DNA of 64,000 nucleotides from an uncultured bacterium (GTDB taxonomy: Bacteria > Verrucomicrobiota > Kiritimatiellia > RFP12 > CAIWXQ01): contig CAIWXQ010000018.1 of the NCBI GenBank assembly GCA_903916675.1, positions 124,001 through 188,000 of the forward strand, given 5' to 3'. Below, piece after piece: positions 45,814 through 55,288 of the stretch. Made by a program: the position numbers and the translations under genes. The notes beneath the pieces are model-generated. The model was not told the origin of the DNA and ran no database searches. It saw nothing but the letters and a program-made list of their open reading frames with translations. Every line of letters starts with the position of its first letter. Position 1 is the first letter of the stretch.

Positions 45814-46803
45814 ATGGACGCACAAGCGGACTCGTCGCGCGAGGAGACAATTTTTATCGGGATTTCCAACGCCAGCGGCGATGTGGCGTTGTGCACCATT
45901 CTGCTGCGTGCGCTGAAGATGGCGCATCCCCATAGCGTGCTCACCGTGGCCAGTGCCAAGGCGAACGTCGTGCTGCTGGAGCGCTGCCCGTGGGTGGACC
46001 GCATTGTGCCGCTGGACATCTCGCGGCAAACGATGCTGACCCCCGATGAATTCCGCGCCGCCTGCCCCCCGGCGGAGTATGACCACTATCTGATCCCCCA
46101 GATTCAGCAGCACGGCGGCCCGGCCATGCTCTTGACGCACACGCTGCTGGGCGCGCAGTTTGCTCTGGCGGGCGTGCCGCTGGCCACGGGACCGCAGCCC
46201 ATCCAGCTCGCGCCCACCGCCGCGGACGTGGCCGCCGCCGCCCCTTTTCTCGCGCAACTGGGCGACATTTCCACCGCAGTGCTGGTGAACCTGCGCAGTT
46301 ATTCCATCCACTCTCTGCATCCGCGCTACGAGGTGCTGTTGTGTGACGGCCTCGTGCAGCTGGGCCTCCGCCCCTTCGTGGTGGCGGGGCCGAACGAGCC
46401 CGCGCCCCCCGGCGTACCCACCATTTTCCCGCCGTATGGCGCGTGGCTGCATCTGATCACCCAAGTGCCGGCGATGGTGGGCATCCGCAACGGCCTCTGC
46501 GACATTTCCGCCTCGCTGGCGCAGCACCTCGTGGTTGCCTACAGCGACAACCCGCGCGACGCCGTCAACTCGCGCGCCGCGCGCTTGCGCACCATGGGCA
46601 TCGCGGGCGAATTTGTCGAGCTCGACCGCGACCATCCGGTGCCGATTCTCGCCGCCACAGCGGCAATTTACCGCATCGACCCCGTGCGCACCGCCGCCGT
46701 GCTGCGCGCGACGGCGCGGGCCGCCTGGTGGCTGGACCGCCAGGACACGCTGCACAAGGGCATCTCGCGCCTGAAGCGGCGCCTCAAAGGGAAACCCGTA
46801 TGA
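45814..46803 (+). CDS. Glycosyltransferase family 9 (heptosyltransferase-like)
   Basis: IFIGISNASGDVALCTILLRALKMAHPHSVLTVAS, CPWVDRIVPLDI, LITQVPAMVGIRNGLCDISAS. Confidence 0.7.
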   Translation: MDAQADSSREETIFIGISNASGDVALCTILLRALKMAHPHSVLTVASAKANVVLLERCPWVDRIVPLDISRQTMLTPDEFRAACPPAEYDHYLIPQIQQHGGPAMLLTHTLLGAQFALAGVPLATGPQPIQLAPTAADVAAAAPFLAQLGDISTAVLVNLRSYSIHSLHPRYEVLLCDGLVQLGLRPFVVAGPNEPAPPGVPTIFPPYGAWLHLITQVPAMVGIRNGLCDISASLAQHLVVAYSDNPRDAVNSRAARLRTMGIAGEFVELDRDHPVPILAATAAIYRIDPVRTAAVLRATARAAWWLDRQDTLHKGISRLKRRLKGKPV

Positions 46804-48014
46804 CTTCCGTGAAGACCCTCATCATCGGTGGCGGGATCACTGGGCTGACCTTCTCGCGCTGCCTGCAACGAGCGGGCGACGGCGATTTTCTGGTGCTGGA
46901 GGCGGAGGACGCCCCCGGCGGGCTCTGCCGCAGCGCCATCATCGACGGCCATGTGCTGGACACAGGCGGCGGTCACTTCCTCTGCTCGCGCCACCCCGAG
47001 GTGTATGACTTCATCCACGAGCACCTGCCACGCGCGGCCTTCGCCGAGTTCGCGCGCGTCTCGAAGGTCCGCATCGGCGGCACCGAGGTGGACTATCCGC
47101 TGGAAACGAACCTCTGGCAACTGCCGGAAGACGAAGCCATCGACTACATCATCGCCACCCTGCGCAACGGCGAGAGCCGCGGCGAGCCGGCGCCGACGAA
47201 CTACGCCGAATGGATGCGCTGGCGTCTGGGCGACCGCATCGCCGACAGCTACCTGCTGCCCTACAACCGCAAACAGTGGGGCGTTCCCGCCGAGGCGATG
47301 GACCTGAACTGGCTGCACAAGATTCCCAACGTGCGGGCCCGCGACGTGGTGCGCGCCTGCCTGTTGCGCCGGAGCGACAACGCCTTGATGCCCTCTCACG
47401 CTAGCTTCTTCTACCCGCGGCAGGGTGGCTTCGGCGCCATCATCGACGCCATCGCCAAGCCGGTGCAGCCGCACCTGGTGCTGCGCACTCCGTGCACCCG
47501 CATCGACCGCGATGGCGATGTCCTGTGCGTAAACGGGACGTATCGTTGTGCGCGGGTCATCAACACCGCGCCGTGGGACCGCATCCTGCCCGGCATGGAC
47601 GCCCCCGGCGCCGTGCGCCAAGCCGGGACGCTGCTGCGACACAACACGCTGCAGGTGGCGCTGTATGCCACTGACGTGCGGACCGATGCCCACTGGATCT
47701 ATGTGCCAGACCCCGCCGTGGCCCACCACCGCGAGTTTTTCATTCCCAACTACGCGTTGGACAGCAAACCCGGCGGCATGTATACGGAGACTGAGCTATC
47801 GCGCTGGCAACCTGATCCCCGTGCGCTGGCGGTCTACACCAACGCCTACGCCTACCCCATCCCCACCATCGGCTGGAAGGACGGCATCTCGATCGTCCTC
47901 GACTGGGCGCGTACGCAAGGCGTGCATGGCGTGGGCCGCTGGGGCCAGTGGCAATATTTCAACGGCGACGTGTGCATCCGCGAGGCGATGCAGCTGCACG
48001 CCCGGCTGGCGTAA
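46800..48014 (+). CDS. FAD-dependent oxidoreductase (protoporphyrinogen oxidase / UDP-galactopyranose mutase-like)
   Basis: KTLIIGGGITGLTFSRCLQRAGDGDFLVLEAEDAPGGLCRS, LDTGGGHFLCSRHPEVYDFI, YLLPYNRKQWGVPAEAMDLNWLHKIP. ATGA overlap with GT9. Confidence 0.8.
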   Translation: MTSVKTLIIGGGITGLTFSRCLQRAGDGDFLVLEAEDAPGGLCRSAIIDGHVLDTGGGHFLCSRHPEVYDFIHEHLPRAAFAEFARVSKVRIGGTEVDYPLETNLWQLPEDEAIDYIIATLRNGESRGEPAPTNYAEWMRWRLGDRIADSYLLPYNRKQWGVPAEAMDLNWLHKIPNVRARDVVRACLLRRSDNALMPSHASFFYPRQGGFGAIIDAIAKPVQPHLVLRTPCTRIDRDGDVLCVNGTYRCARVINTAPWDRILPGMDAPGAVRQAGTLLRHNTLQVALYATDVRTDAHWIYVPDPAVAHHREFFIPNYALDSKPGGMYTETELSRWQPDPRALAVYTNAYAYPIPTIGWKDGISIVLDWARTQGVHGVGRWGQWQYFNGDVCIREAMQLHARLA

Positions 48015-48081
48015 ATGGGTACGCGGCCCCCGCGTGGAAGAAGACTGGACAAAGACCGTCTGAAATTGACATCAGAAAACC

Positions 48082-49014
48082 ATGACCGCAGCTTCACATC
48101 GTATGCACAGGGCTGATCGCGCGGGTGGCTCGGTTTTAACCGGACACTTGCGGCATCGTGTGACAGACGGGTTTCGCCGCGAATTGGCCAGGTTCTGCCT
48201 GAGTCTCAGCGGCAGATCAGAGTCTCTGGCCAAGAAGCTCAGCTCGTCCCGCGCAGCCTACCCATCTCATCCACAGAACGCGAGATTCAAGGATCTCCAT
48301 GCCGGAAGAAGAGCGTTCGTCATCGGGAATGGGCCGTCGCTTGCGAAGCAGGACCTCGGCATCTTGAAGGGTGAACTCCTCTTCACAATGAACGCCTTTG
48401 ACCGGCACCCGCTGTGCGCGGTCCTTCAACCGGTCTACCTCTTCCTTGCCTACCCCGACGCCTTCGACAACCAGCCGGCACATGAGAGTTTTCTGGTCAG
48501 AATTGCGGAGGGCATCAGCCGTGAGAGCAAGGTGTTTGTTCCCGCGTGGGCGCAACTGGAATCCGTCACGCTAAAGCGCTGGCAAGCTGCCGGCCAGTTG
48601 TGCTCCGTACCGCTCGTTGGCAACATGGCTGACGGCCCTGTGACTGCGGTCGACATGTGTATTGGCCTTCCCGGAGTCCAGAATGTTGCACAGTTCGCGC
48701 TGATGACGGCTATGTATATGGGGTGCAACCCCATCTACCTGGTTGGGCTGGACTCAAATTTTGCGGAAATAAACAATGTCGACACACACTTCTATGACGA
48801 GCCAACCTTCGATGAAAGCCGGGATTGCACGGAGCGGGACGAATGCGGGACCTACGAGCGGACACTGGAGGCAACCCTCATCATGTTCCGCGGCTACAGA
48901 CACCTTTGGGACTTCTGCAGGCGCAAGCAGATTCGGGTCTACAACTGCACGGCAGGTGGCTGCCTCGACGTCTTTCCCCGAAGGCATCTGGAGCAAGTCG
49001 TCGGGGCGCGATAG
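48082..49014 (+). CDS. DUF115 / MptE-like domain protein
   Basis: GRRAFVIGNGPSLAKQDLGILKGELLFTMNAFDRHP, ALMTAMYMGCNPIYLVGLDSNFA. Confidence 0.72.
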   Translation: MTAASHRMHRADRAGGSVLTGHLRHRVTDGFRRELARFCLSLSGRSESLAKKLSSSRAAYPSHPQNARFKDLHAGRRAFVIGNGPSLAKQDLGILKGELLFTMNAFDRHPLCAVLQPVYLFLAYPDAFDNQPAHESFLVRIAEGISRESKVFVPAWAQLESVTLKRWQAAGQLCSVPLVGNMADGPVTAVDMCIGLPGVQNVAQFALMTAMYMGCNPIYLVGLDSNFAEINNVDTHFYDEPTFDESRDCTERDECGTYERTLEATLIMFRGYRHLWDFCRRKQIRVYNCTAGGCLDVFPRRHLEQVVGAR

Positions 49015-49339
49015 TCCGAGAGCGCCCAGAGAGCACGTGACGGCGTGACGGCGGCGGAGGTCAGCCGCTTGAGGAGCGCACGCGCAGGCTTTCGCTTGGT
49101 CGTTTCACGGGGGCTCGGTCGAACTCGAACTCTGGTGTTTCTGGGTGAGGGCGAGTTCCGCTGGCTTGTGAAGTAACCCTGCCTCTTTATAGCCTGCGAA
49201 CAAAACCCAGACCAACCGCCGCCGTGGGTCTTGCCTGTTTGCCGTCTTGCCGCATCGGGTAGCCGTCGCCGTTGCGTGTGTCAATGGCGGTTACCGAGAT
49301 TTAATAGAAGCTGTGTCTGCTTTTGGCGCGCATGGCGGC

Positions 49340-50386
49340 CTATACACCTGTTGCCAAGTGCAGCCGCACGCGCGCTTTCTCGATGGCGCCGCGCAGGCCA
49401 GCCAGTGGACGGTGACGCCAGAGCGTATGCTGGCCGTAAAGCCGCGTGCCAACACCTGCGCCGCCAGGGCCCGGGTCGTGGTCGCGGATGATGCGGTGCA
49501 GCAGGGCAAAGAGGTTGTGCTCGTCGAGCACCCGCCGGCGCGCTTCAATAATGGCGGGTAGCCGCTTCTCGTACTGGTTGGTGGCCATGGCTTCGCGGAT
49601 CGTGGCCAGTGAACCGTCAAAGTCGGCGATGTCGATGGGAATCAGGCATTCGGGCGAGAAGTAATCCGCCACGTTCGGGCAGCCGCAGTAGAAGGGCAAT
49701 GTAAACGCGAGAAACGCGTCCGCGAGTTTCTCCGACCAGTAGTGGGGGCAGGTCTGGTTCTCGATGGCGACGTGGTAACGGTAGGGATCGAGCGCCTCGG
49801 CCTTGTCGGCCATGTTGCGTACGCCGTGGCCGAACACGGCGAGTTCCGGCAGCGCAGCGGCCAGGCGCTGCGTGAAGTCGTAGCGGTCGTGGTGCATCGT
49901 GTGCCGCTGCCGCTTGCTGGAGCAAACGGTGGAGATCAGGCGCTCCTTCGGCGATGGCCCACGACGCGTCAACTCGTCGTAGGAGACGGCGTGCGTCTCC
50001 GACAGCCCGTAGAACCAGTACTCGCCCGCGTGGGAAAAAATCAGATTGGGATGCGAGATCGCCCACGGCTCTTGATAGGTCACTACGATGCCGAATTGAG
50101 CCAGGAACGCGGAGCCGTAGGTCCGGACCGACGAGGGTTCCGGCGCCAGCAGAATGGTCCGGCCACGGGGGCACGCCAGCAACTCGCCATCCGGCGAATG
50201 CGGCTCCGGCCGCGGCAAATCGTTGTAGATCACCAGCCAGTCATAGTTGCGGGCCTCGCGATCAAACACGAACCGGCAGTTTCCCCACACGGGCTGGTTG
50301 CCGGGAAACTGCCGTATCCACTGCTCGAAACTGCCCGCCTGGTAGCCGCGCGGCATGAATTTCACGATGATCTTGGGGTCGGGCAT
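49340..50386 (-). CDS. Glycosyltransferase family 10-like (fucosyltransferase-like)
   Basis: YDWLVIYNDLP, LLAPEPSSVRTYGSAFLAQFGIVVT, YRYHVAIENQTCPHYWSEKLADAFLAFTLPFYCGCPNVADYFSPECLIPIDI. Confidence 0.78.
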   Translation of the reverse strand: MPDPKIIVKFMPRGYQAGSFEQWIRQFPGNQPVWGNCRFVFDREARNYDWLVIYNDLPRPEPHSPDGELLACPRGRTILLAPEPSSVRTYGSAFLAQFGIVVTYQEPWAISHPNLIFSHAGEYWFYGLSETHAVSYDELTRRGPSPKERLISTVCSSKRQRHTMHHDRYDFTQRLAAALPELAVFGHGVRNMADKAEALDPYRYHVAIENQTCPHYWSEKLADAFLAFTLPFYCGCPNVADYFSPECLIPIDIADFDGSLATIREAMATNQYEKRLPAIIEARRRVLDEHNLFALLHRIIRDHDPGPGGAGVGTRLYGQHTLWRHRPLAGLRGAIEKARVRLHLATGV

Positions 50387-50412
50387 CACATCTCCTGAAT
50401 CGTGTCTGAAAT

Positions 50413-51438
50413 CTACCGGTACACCTCGTCCGCCCACAGGTAGTTGTGGCTGTAGGGCAGCCCGAAGGTCGTTTCGACCATGAATTGCATGACGCGCTGG
50501 CCGCTGAAGTGTTCGTGATAATGAGCCCGGCCGGCGCCGGCCACGGCCTGGCGCCGGGCGTCGTCGGCCTGAAACGCCAAGACGCGGCGCACCAGGTCAT
50601 CAAAATCGGTGAAGAACCCGACATGCTCGTCACGGAAGAGGCGCCGCATCTGGCCTTTGTCCCACAGGAACGTGAGCAGGCCGTTGCCCATGAGCTGGGC
50701 GATGCGATCAGAAGAATACAACGGCCAGTCCTCGCATTGATTGAGGTTCAGTCCCATTTTGCTGCCGGCCAGCACCTTCTCGTAGGCGTAGCCCCAGACA
50801 GCCGGTTGGCCGTGCATGCCAAACGACTCGAAACGCAGGTGACGGTCGAGCGCCGGATGCAAACGCCCGATAAAGGCGTGCCGCGCGTCCGTGGGCGGAT
50901 GGCCGCTGCAAAAAACCAGATCGCGATCGAAATTCGTTTTGCGCGAATTATCCTGGTTTTCGTTCGCAGGGTCGACCGGGTTGGGCAGATAGGCGACGAC
51001 GTTCCGGCTGGTGCAGAACTGCCGCAGCCGTGCGCCGGCGGTCGTCACAAAGATGGCGTCCGACACGGTCATGCGGTGCCGCAACCGCTCCACGTTGCGC
51101 TCCTGCCAGAGCGAATCCAGGTTCCAGCAGCCGATCTTGATGCCCGGAAGCAGCGCCCGGATCTCACGCAGCGTGTGGTTGGTGATGACGTCGCAATGGC
51201 CGACGGTGAGCAAGTCCGGGCGGAAATTGTCGCAGGTCTCGATCAGCCGGCGGTTGGCGATCCACTTGCCCAGCGGCCGGATCCAGAGCGGCGACTCGAA
51301 GTGGACGGTGTCGCGGTCGCTGAACTCGCAGACGCGCCAGTTGTTGCGGATGGCGCCCAGCAATAGGTTGCGGCCGCTCGAAAATTTGTGCCACCCGTAA
51401 CGGCGGCGCATCAAATCGTCGGCATGTACGATGCGCAT
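50413..51438 (-). CDS. CgeB-like glycosyltransferase (GT4-type)
   Basis: FRPDLLTVGHCDVITNHTLREIRALLPGIKIGCWNLDSLW, NFDRDLVFCSG, LAGSKMGLNLNQCEDWPLYSSDRIAQLMGNGLLTFLWDKGQM. Confidence 0.78.
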   Translation of the reverse strand: MRIVHADDLMRRRYGWHKFSSGRNLLLGAIRNNWRVCEFSDRDTVHFESPLWIRPLGKWIANRRLIETCDNFRPDLLTVGHCDVITNHTLREIRALLPGIKIGCWNLDSLWQERNVERLRHRMTVSDAIFVTTAGARLRQFCTSRNVVAYLPNPVDPANENQDNSRKTNFDRDLVFCSGHPPTDARHAFIGRLHPALDRHLRFESFGMHGQPAVWGYAYEKVLAGSKMGLNLNQCEDWPLYSSDRIAQLMGNGLLTFLWDKGQMRRLFRDEHVGFFTDFDDLVRRVLAFQADDARRQAVAGAGRAHYHEHFSGQRVMQFMVETTFGLPYSHNYLWADEVYR

Positions 51439-51733
51439 GATTCTCTCCGCCGCGCGTGGGCCCCTCGCGGCAGCGCCAGTAAATCAGGGCAGCCTGCGCC
51501 GGGCAAGCGCAAACGGCGTTTGCTACTCGGCGAAGACAGCGCAGCTGATCTTCGCTACGAATCGCAAGACGCCGTCCGAGCCAGAGTCCCGGGCGTATCT
51601 TTGGGCTCGGGGCGGCTGCGACACGGACCAGAAATTGCGGCTGGCAGCGGCCGCTTGACTTTCCCCGCTGGCCCAACGATTATGGCGCGGCTGCTGCGGG
51701 GCAAGGTCCGCGGCATGGCGCGAGCGGGGTGGC

Positions 51734-52462
51734 ATGAAACAGATTGTCTGCATGAAGTGGGGGAGTCTCTACTCCGCCGACTACGTGAACCGGCTCTATC
51801 ACATGATCGGCCGGAACATCACCCCGCCGTTTCGCCTGATCTGCCTGACCGACGACCCCTTCGGCATCGATCCCGGCGTCGAGATTCTCCCCTGTCCAAC
51901 CATTGAGGCGCCGCCGCCGTTCAACAACACCGGCTGGCGCAAGCTCAACATCTGGGCCGAGCGCATCGGCGAGCTCACAGGCGAACTGCTGTACCTGGAC
52001 CTGGACGTCGTGATCGTGGGAAATATCGACGACTTCTTCGCCTTTGGCGAGGACTACGTCGTGATGCGCAACTTCACCACGCCCCATCGCCGCATCGGCA
52101 ACACCTCGGTCTTCCGCTTCCCAATCGGCAAGCATCCGTACCTGCTGCAGCGCTTCCTTGCCGCACCCGCCGCCATGATCGAGAAGTACCGCAACGAGCA
52201 GACTTACATCTCCGGTGAGGTCAGCGCCATGACCTTCTGGCCCGAGCCCTGGATCCGCTCGTTCAAGGAGCACTGCATCCTGCCCCTGCCGCTGCGCCCC
52301 TTTGTGCAGCCGCGCCTGCCGCCGGGGGTCAAGATCGTGGTCTTCACCGGCAACCCGCGGCCGCACGAGGCGGCCGAGGGGCGCTGGCCGGTCACGCGCT
52401 GGTACAAGAAACTCTACAAGATGATCCCGCCGGTGCGCTGGGTGCAGGAAAACTGGAGATAG
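51734..52462 (+). CDS. Glycosyltransferase (GT8-like fold)
   Basis: QIVCMKWGSLYSADYVNRLYHMI, LICLTDDPFGI, LTGELLYLDLDVVIVGNIDDFFAF. Confidence 0.75.
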   Translation: MKQIVCMKWGSLYSADYVNRLYHMIGRNITPPFRLICLTDDPFGIDPGVEILPCPTIEAPPPFNNTGWRKLNIWAERIGELTGELLYLDLDVVIVGNIDDFFAFGEDYVVMRNFTTPHRRIGNTSVFRFPIGKHPYLLQRFLAAPAAMIEKYRNEQTYISGEVSAMTFWPEPWIRSFKEHCILPLPLRPFVQPRLPPGVKIVVFTGNPRPHEAAEGRWPVTRWYKKLYKMIPPVRWVQENWR

Positions 52463-52491
52463 GGCTGTCCCAGAAATTGTGTACCCGCAAC

Positions 52492-52547
52492 GGTAGGGCG
52501 GCGCGTCTCTTCGCCGCCACGGCGTGCCGGGGACTGCGCGCCTTACC
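52492..52547. repeat. REP/BIME-like paired hairpin element
   Basis: GTAGGGCGGCGCGTCTCTTCGCCGCC-CACGGCGTGCCGGGGACTGCGCGCCTTACC; same GTAGG...CTTACC architecture as 14311-14375. Confidence 0.6.
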
Positions 52548-52571
52548 TCGCCTGGATGGCATTGTGTCGCC

Positions 52572-53273
52572 TTATCCGGCTGCGTCCTCCTGCGGTCGCA
52601 GGGCGAAGCGGGTCTCGATCCAGCGCTCGATCCTATCCATCCGCGGCTGCAACACCAGAGCGCAGGCCATCCCCACCGCCGCGCCCACCGCGGTGTCCGA
52701 CAGGAAGTGCCGCATCACACCGATGCGCGCTGCGGCCATCAGCACCACCCAGAGCACGCAGAGCGGCCGCACTCGCGGCCACGCGAACCAGAGCACCGTC
52801 GCCACGGCTGCCACGTCTGCCGTATGGCCGGAGGGGAACGACTGGCACTTGGCGCTGAAGGAGTGGAACCACTCAAACGTTCCTGCCAGCGGCTGGTTGG
52901 GGCGCCACCGACCGATTCCCAGCTTGATCGCCAATCCCACGAGCCCGTTGAGTCCCTCTGCTGCCAGCAGCCAGAGGCAGGCGCGCCAGACCCGGTAGTT
53001 TGGTCGAAACCACCAGGCGCTTACCAGCACCACCAGCGCCGCCAGCGGATAGATTACCAAGGTGCCGCTCTGGCTGAACCAGAAGGCCGCAGCATGCCAG
53101 ACGCTGTCGGGATGGGCGTCGCTCCACTGCCGCACCGCGTTCGCAATTGTCAGGTCCGCGCCCCGGATGCCGAAAGTCGCCACAGCGGCCAGCGCTGCCA
53201 GCAGCAGCCAGAAGCCGGGCCTCTGCCAAGGGCTGGTTTCCGCACTTCGAACCAGGGGGTCACTGCAACGCAT
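52572..53273 (-). CDS. PAP2-family phosphatase
   Basis: KLGIGRWRPNQP (KxxxxxxRP), FPSGHTADVAAVATV (PSGH), RIGVMRHFLSDTAVGAAVG (SRxxxxxHxxxD-like). Start ambiguous (53309/53288/53273). Confidence 0.85.
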   Translation of the reverse strand: MRCSDPLVRSAETSPWQRPGFWLLLAALAAVATFGIRGADLTIANAVRQWSDAHPDSVWHAAAFWFSQSGTLVIYPLAALVVLVSAWWFRPNYRVWRACLWLLAAEGLNGLVGLAIKLGIGRWRPNQPLAGTFEWFHSFSAKCQSFPSGHTADVAAVATVLWFAWPRVRPLCVLWVVLMAAARIGVMRHFLSDTAVGAAVGMACALVLQPRMDRIERWIETRFALRPQEDAAG

Positions 53274-53284
53274 GCCGTTTCCAT

Positions 53285-55288
53285 TCATTCCGCGCCCCGC
53301 ATCCTGCATCCTGCGCCCCGATACAGAATCACCCGCACGCGCTTGGTCCGTGAATAGTTGAGGCCGTCCGCAAAGCCCGCCTCGCGCACGGTCACACCTG
53401 CGCGTGCCGCCGCGTCCAGGAACGCCTGCCGGTTGAGGTGCTTGGGCGCCACGGCAATGGCGGCCGTTAGTTTTGCCCAGGCAACTTCCCCCACCGGCAG
53501 CAGCTGCGGCAAGGCCGCCGGCGCATCCTGTACCAGCACCAGAGCCTCAGGATCCTGCGCCAGTGCCTGTATAGCTGCCTCAGGGCTGGCGGCAAAACGG
53601 GTCTGCGTACCAAAAACGAACGCCACGCTTGGTTCATTGAACCCGAGCGAAAGAATATGCGTTGGTTTTCCGCGGGTCTCCTGCGCCACCAGAGCCGCGA
53701 CCTTGCGGGTCAGCCAGAGGTCGTCCAGCCGCGGCAACACGCTGGCGAACAGCAGGGGAAAGTAGAGTAGCGCGAACCCGGCTGCCACGGCAGCCAGCGC
53801 TGCCGGCCGCTGGCGCAGCCGCCAGGCGAAGAGCGCGGCCACACCTGCCACAACGGAGCAGGCAAATGCGGCCGGCAGCCACTGCCATCCGAGCAGGCGC
53901 GCGGCCAACGGAGGACCTGCCACGAGCAGAACTGCCGCGACCCACCAGATGAAGTCGGCAATGCGGCAGGTGAAGCGCCAGAAGCGCGAAGCAGGTTTAT
54001 CGGCGGCGCCCGCCTTGCGCAGTGCCAGAAACACCAGCGCCGGGTAGAGTGGCAGCACATAGTGCGGCAGTTTCGTGGGCGCCAGTTCGAACACCAGCCA
54101 CGACGGGATAAGCCATGCCAGCAGGAACGCGGCTGCCGGATCGCTGCGCCGCGCCTGCCAGGCGCGGCCGATTCCGCGCCAGGCCAGCGGAAAGAGCGGC
54201 CAGAGGAGGAGCCCTGCGGCTGCCAGGTAGGCCCCGGGCGGCGCGCCGTGGCTCTCCTGTGTGCCCTGCAGTTTGGCGCCGAAGTCATGCCCCAGCGATT
54301 CGCGCAGGAATTCACCATGGGTCGCGTGCTGGATCGCCAACAGCCACGGCAACACGATCAACACCATCAGGCCAAAACCAAAGCCTGGACGCAGCACGCG
54401 AAGCCAGCGGTAGTTGCGGTCATGCAGGCAGAGCGCCAGAATCGTCAGCCCTGTAATCAACGGTGTGACGGGCCCTTTCACAAGAATACCAATCCCGAGC
54501 ACGATCCAAAACCCGACGGCAAACCACTCGCCCGTTAATCCGATTAAGGTTGCGATTACCCACGCGATTGCGAGCAAGAAACAAAGAACCATTCCCGCCT
54601 CCGCTACAACCGCTCCCACCGTCCCTATGGTCGAAACGAGTTGGTGTGCCATTCCGCCACCCAACTTTGGCAAGAATATGAAGAACGCCAACTTCGCCGT
54701 CACCTCCCCTGCAAACCATAAGAACATCACGAAAATCTCGGCTTTACGCGCCCATCCATTCCAAAATCCACCGTTCGTATCTGCGTTCTTCCGGCCGTCC
54801 GGCCGTGCCAAGTACACGTTCGCCAGACAAAGCTGCGCGGCGCAGACCGTGGCGGCCAGCACGGCGTCCGTGGTGGCGGCGTGCGCGACAATCACCAGCA
54901 GCGGACAGGCGGCCAGCACCACAGCCGGCAACAGCGGCGAGTCAGGCTGCAGGCGTCGCGCCAGCAGGTAGACCAGCCAGACAACCAGAAGCGCGCCGAA
55001 AACGGAGACGAGCCGATAGGGCCAGATCTGGTCCTTGATCCCGGTCAGACGCACGCTGAGCGTGTGCAGCCAGTAGATGCCGGCCGGCTTCTTGTTGCGT
55101 GCCTCGTCGAGGAAGCGGATCTGCACATAGTTGCCGGACTCCGCCATCTGCTTTGAGGCCTGGGCATAGCGCGCCTCGTCGCGGTCGGTTACGGGCATGG
55201 AGCGGATGCCGGGGAGCGCCAGCGCCAGAAAGAGCAGCGTCAGCGCGGCCATGGCGAGCAGCGGTGACTTTGATTTCAAGCTTGCCAT
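53285..55288 (-). CDS. ArnT-like / GT39-GT83 family integral-membrane glycosyltransferase
   Basis: PVTDRDEARYAQASKQMAESGNYVQIRFLDEARNKKPAGIYWLHTLSVRL, GFWIVLGIGILVKGPVTPLITGLTILAL, FELAPTKLPHYVLPLYPALVFL. TGATG overlap with upstream FkbM gene. Confidence 0.85.
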   Translation of the reverse strand: MASLKSKSPLLAMAALTLLFLALALPGIRSMPVTDRDEARYAQASKQMAESGNYVQIRFLDEARNKKPAGIYWLHTLSVRLTGIKDQIWPYRLVSVFGALLVVWLVYLLARRLQPDSPLLPAVVLAACPLLVIVAHAATTDAVLAATVCAAQLCLANVYLARPDGRKNADTNGGFWNGWARKAEIFVMFLWFAGEVTAKLAFFIFLPKLGGGMAHQLVSTIGTVGAVVAEAGMVLCFLLAIAWVIATLIGLTGEWFAVGFWIVLGIGILVKGPVTPLITGLTILALCLHDRNYRWLRVLRPGFGFGLMVLIVLPWLLAIQHATHGEFLRESLGHDFGAKLQGTQESHGAPPGAYLAAAGLLLWPLFPLAWRGIGRAWQARRSDPAAAFLLAWLIPSWLVFELAPTKLPHYVLPLYPALVFLALRKAGAADKPASRFWRFTCRIADFIWWVAAVLLVAGPPLAARLLGWQWLPAAFACSVVAGVAALFAWRLRQRPAALAAVAAGFALLYFPLLFASVLPRLDDLWLTRKVAALVAQETRGKPTHILSLGFNEPSVAFVFGTQTRFAASPEAAIQALAQDPEALVLVQDAPAALPQLLPVGEVAWAKLTAAIAVAPKHLNRQAFLDAAARAGVTVREAGFADGLNYSRTKRVRVILYRGAGCRMRGAE

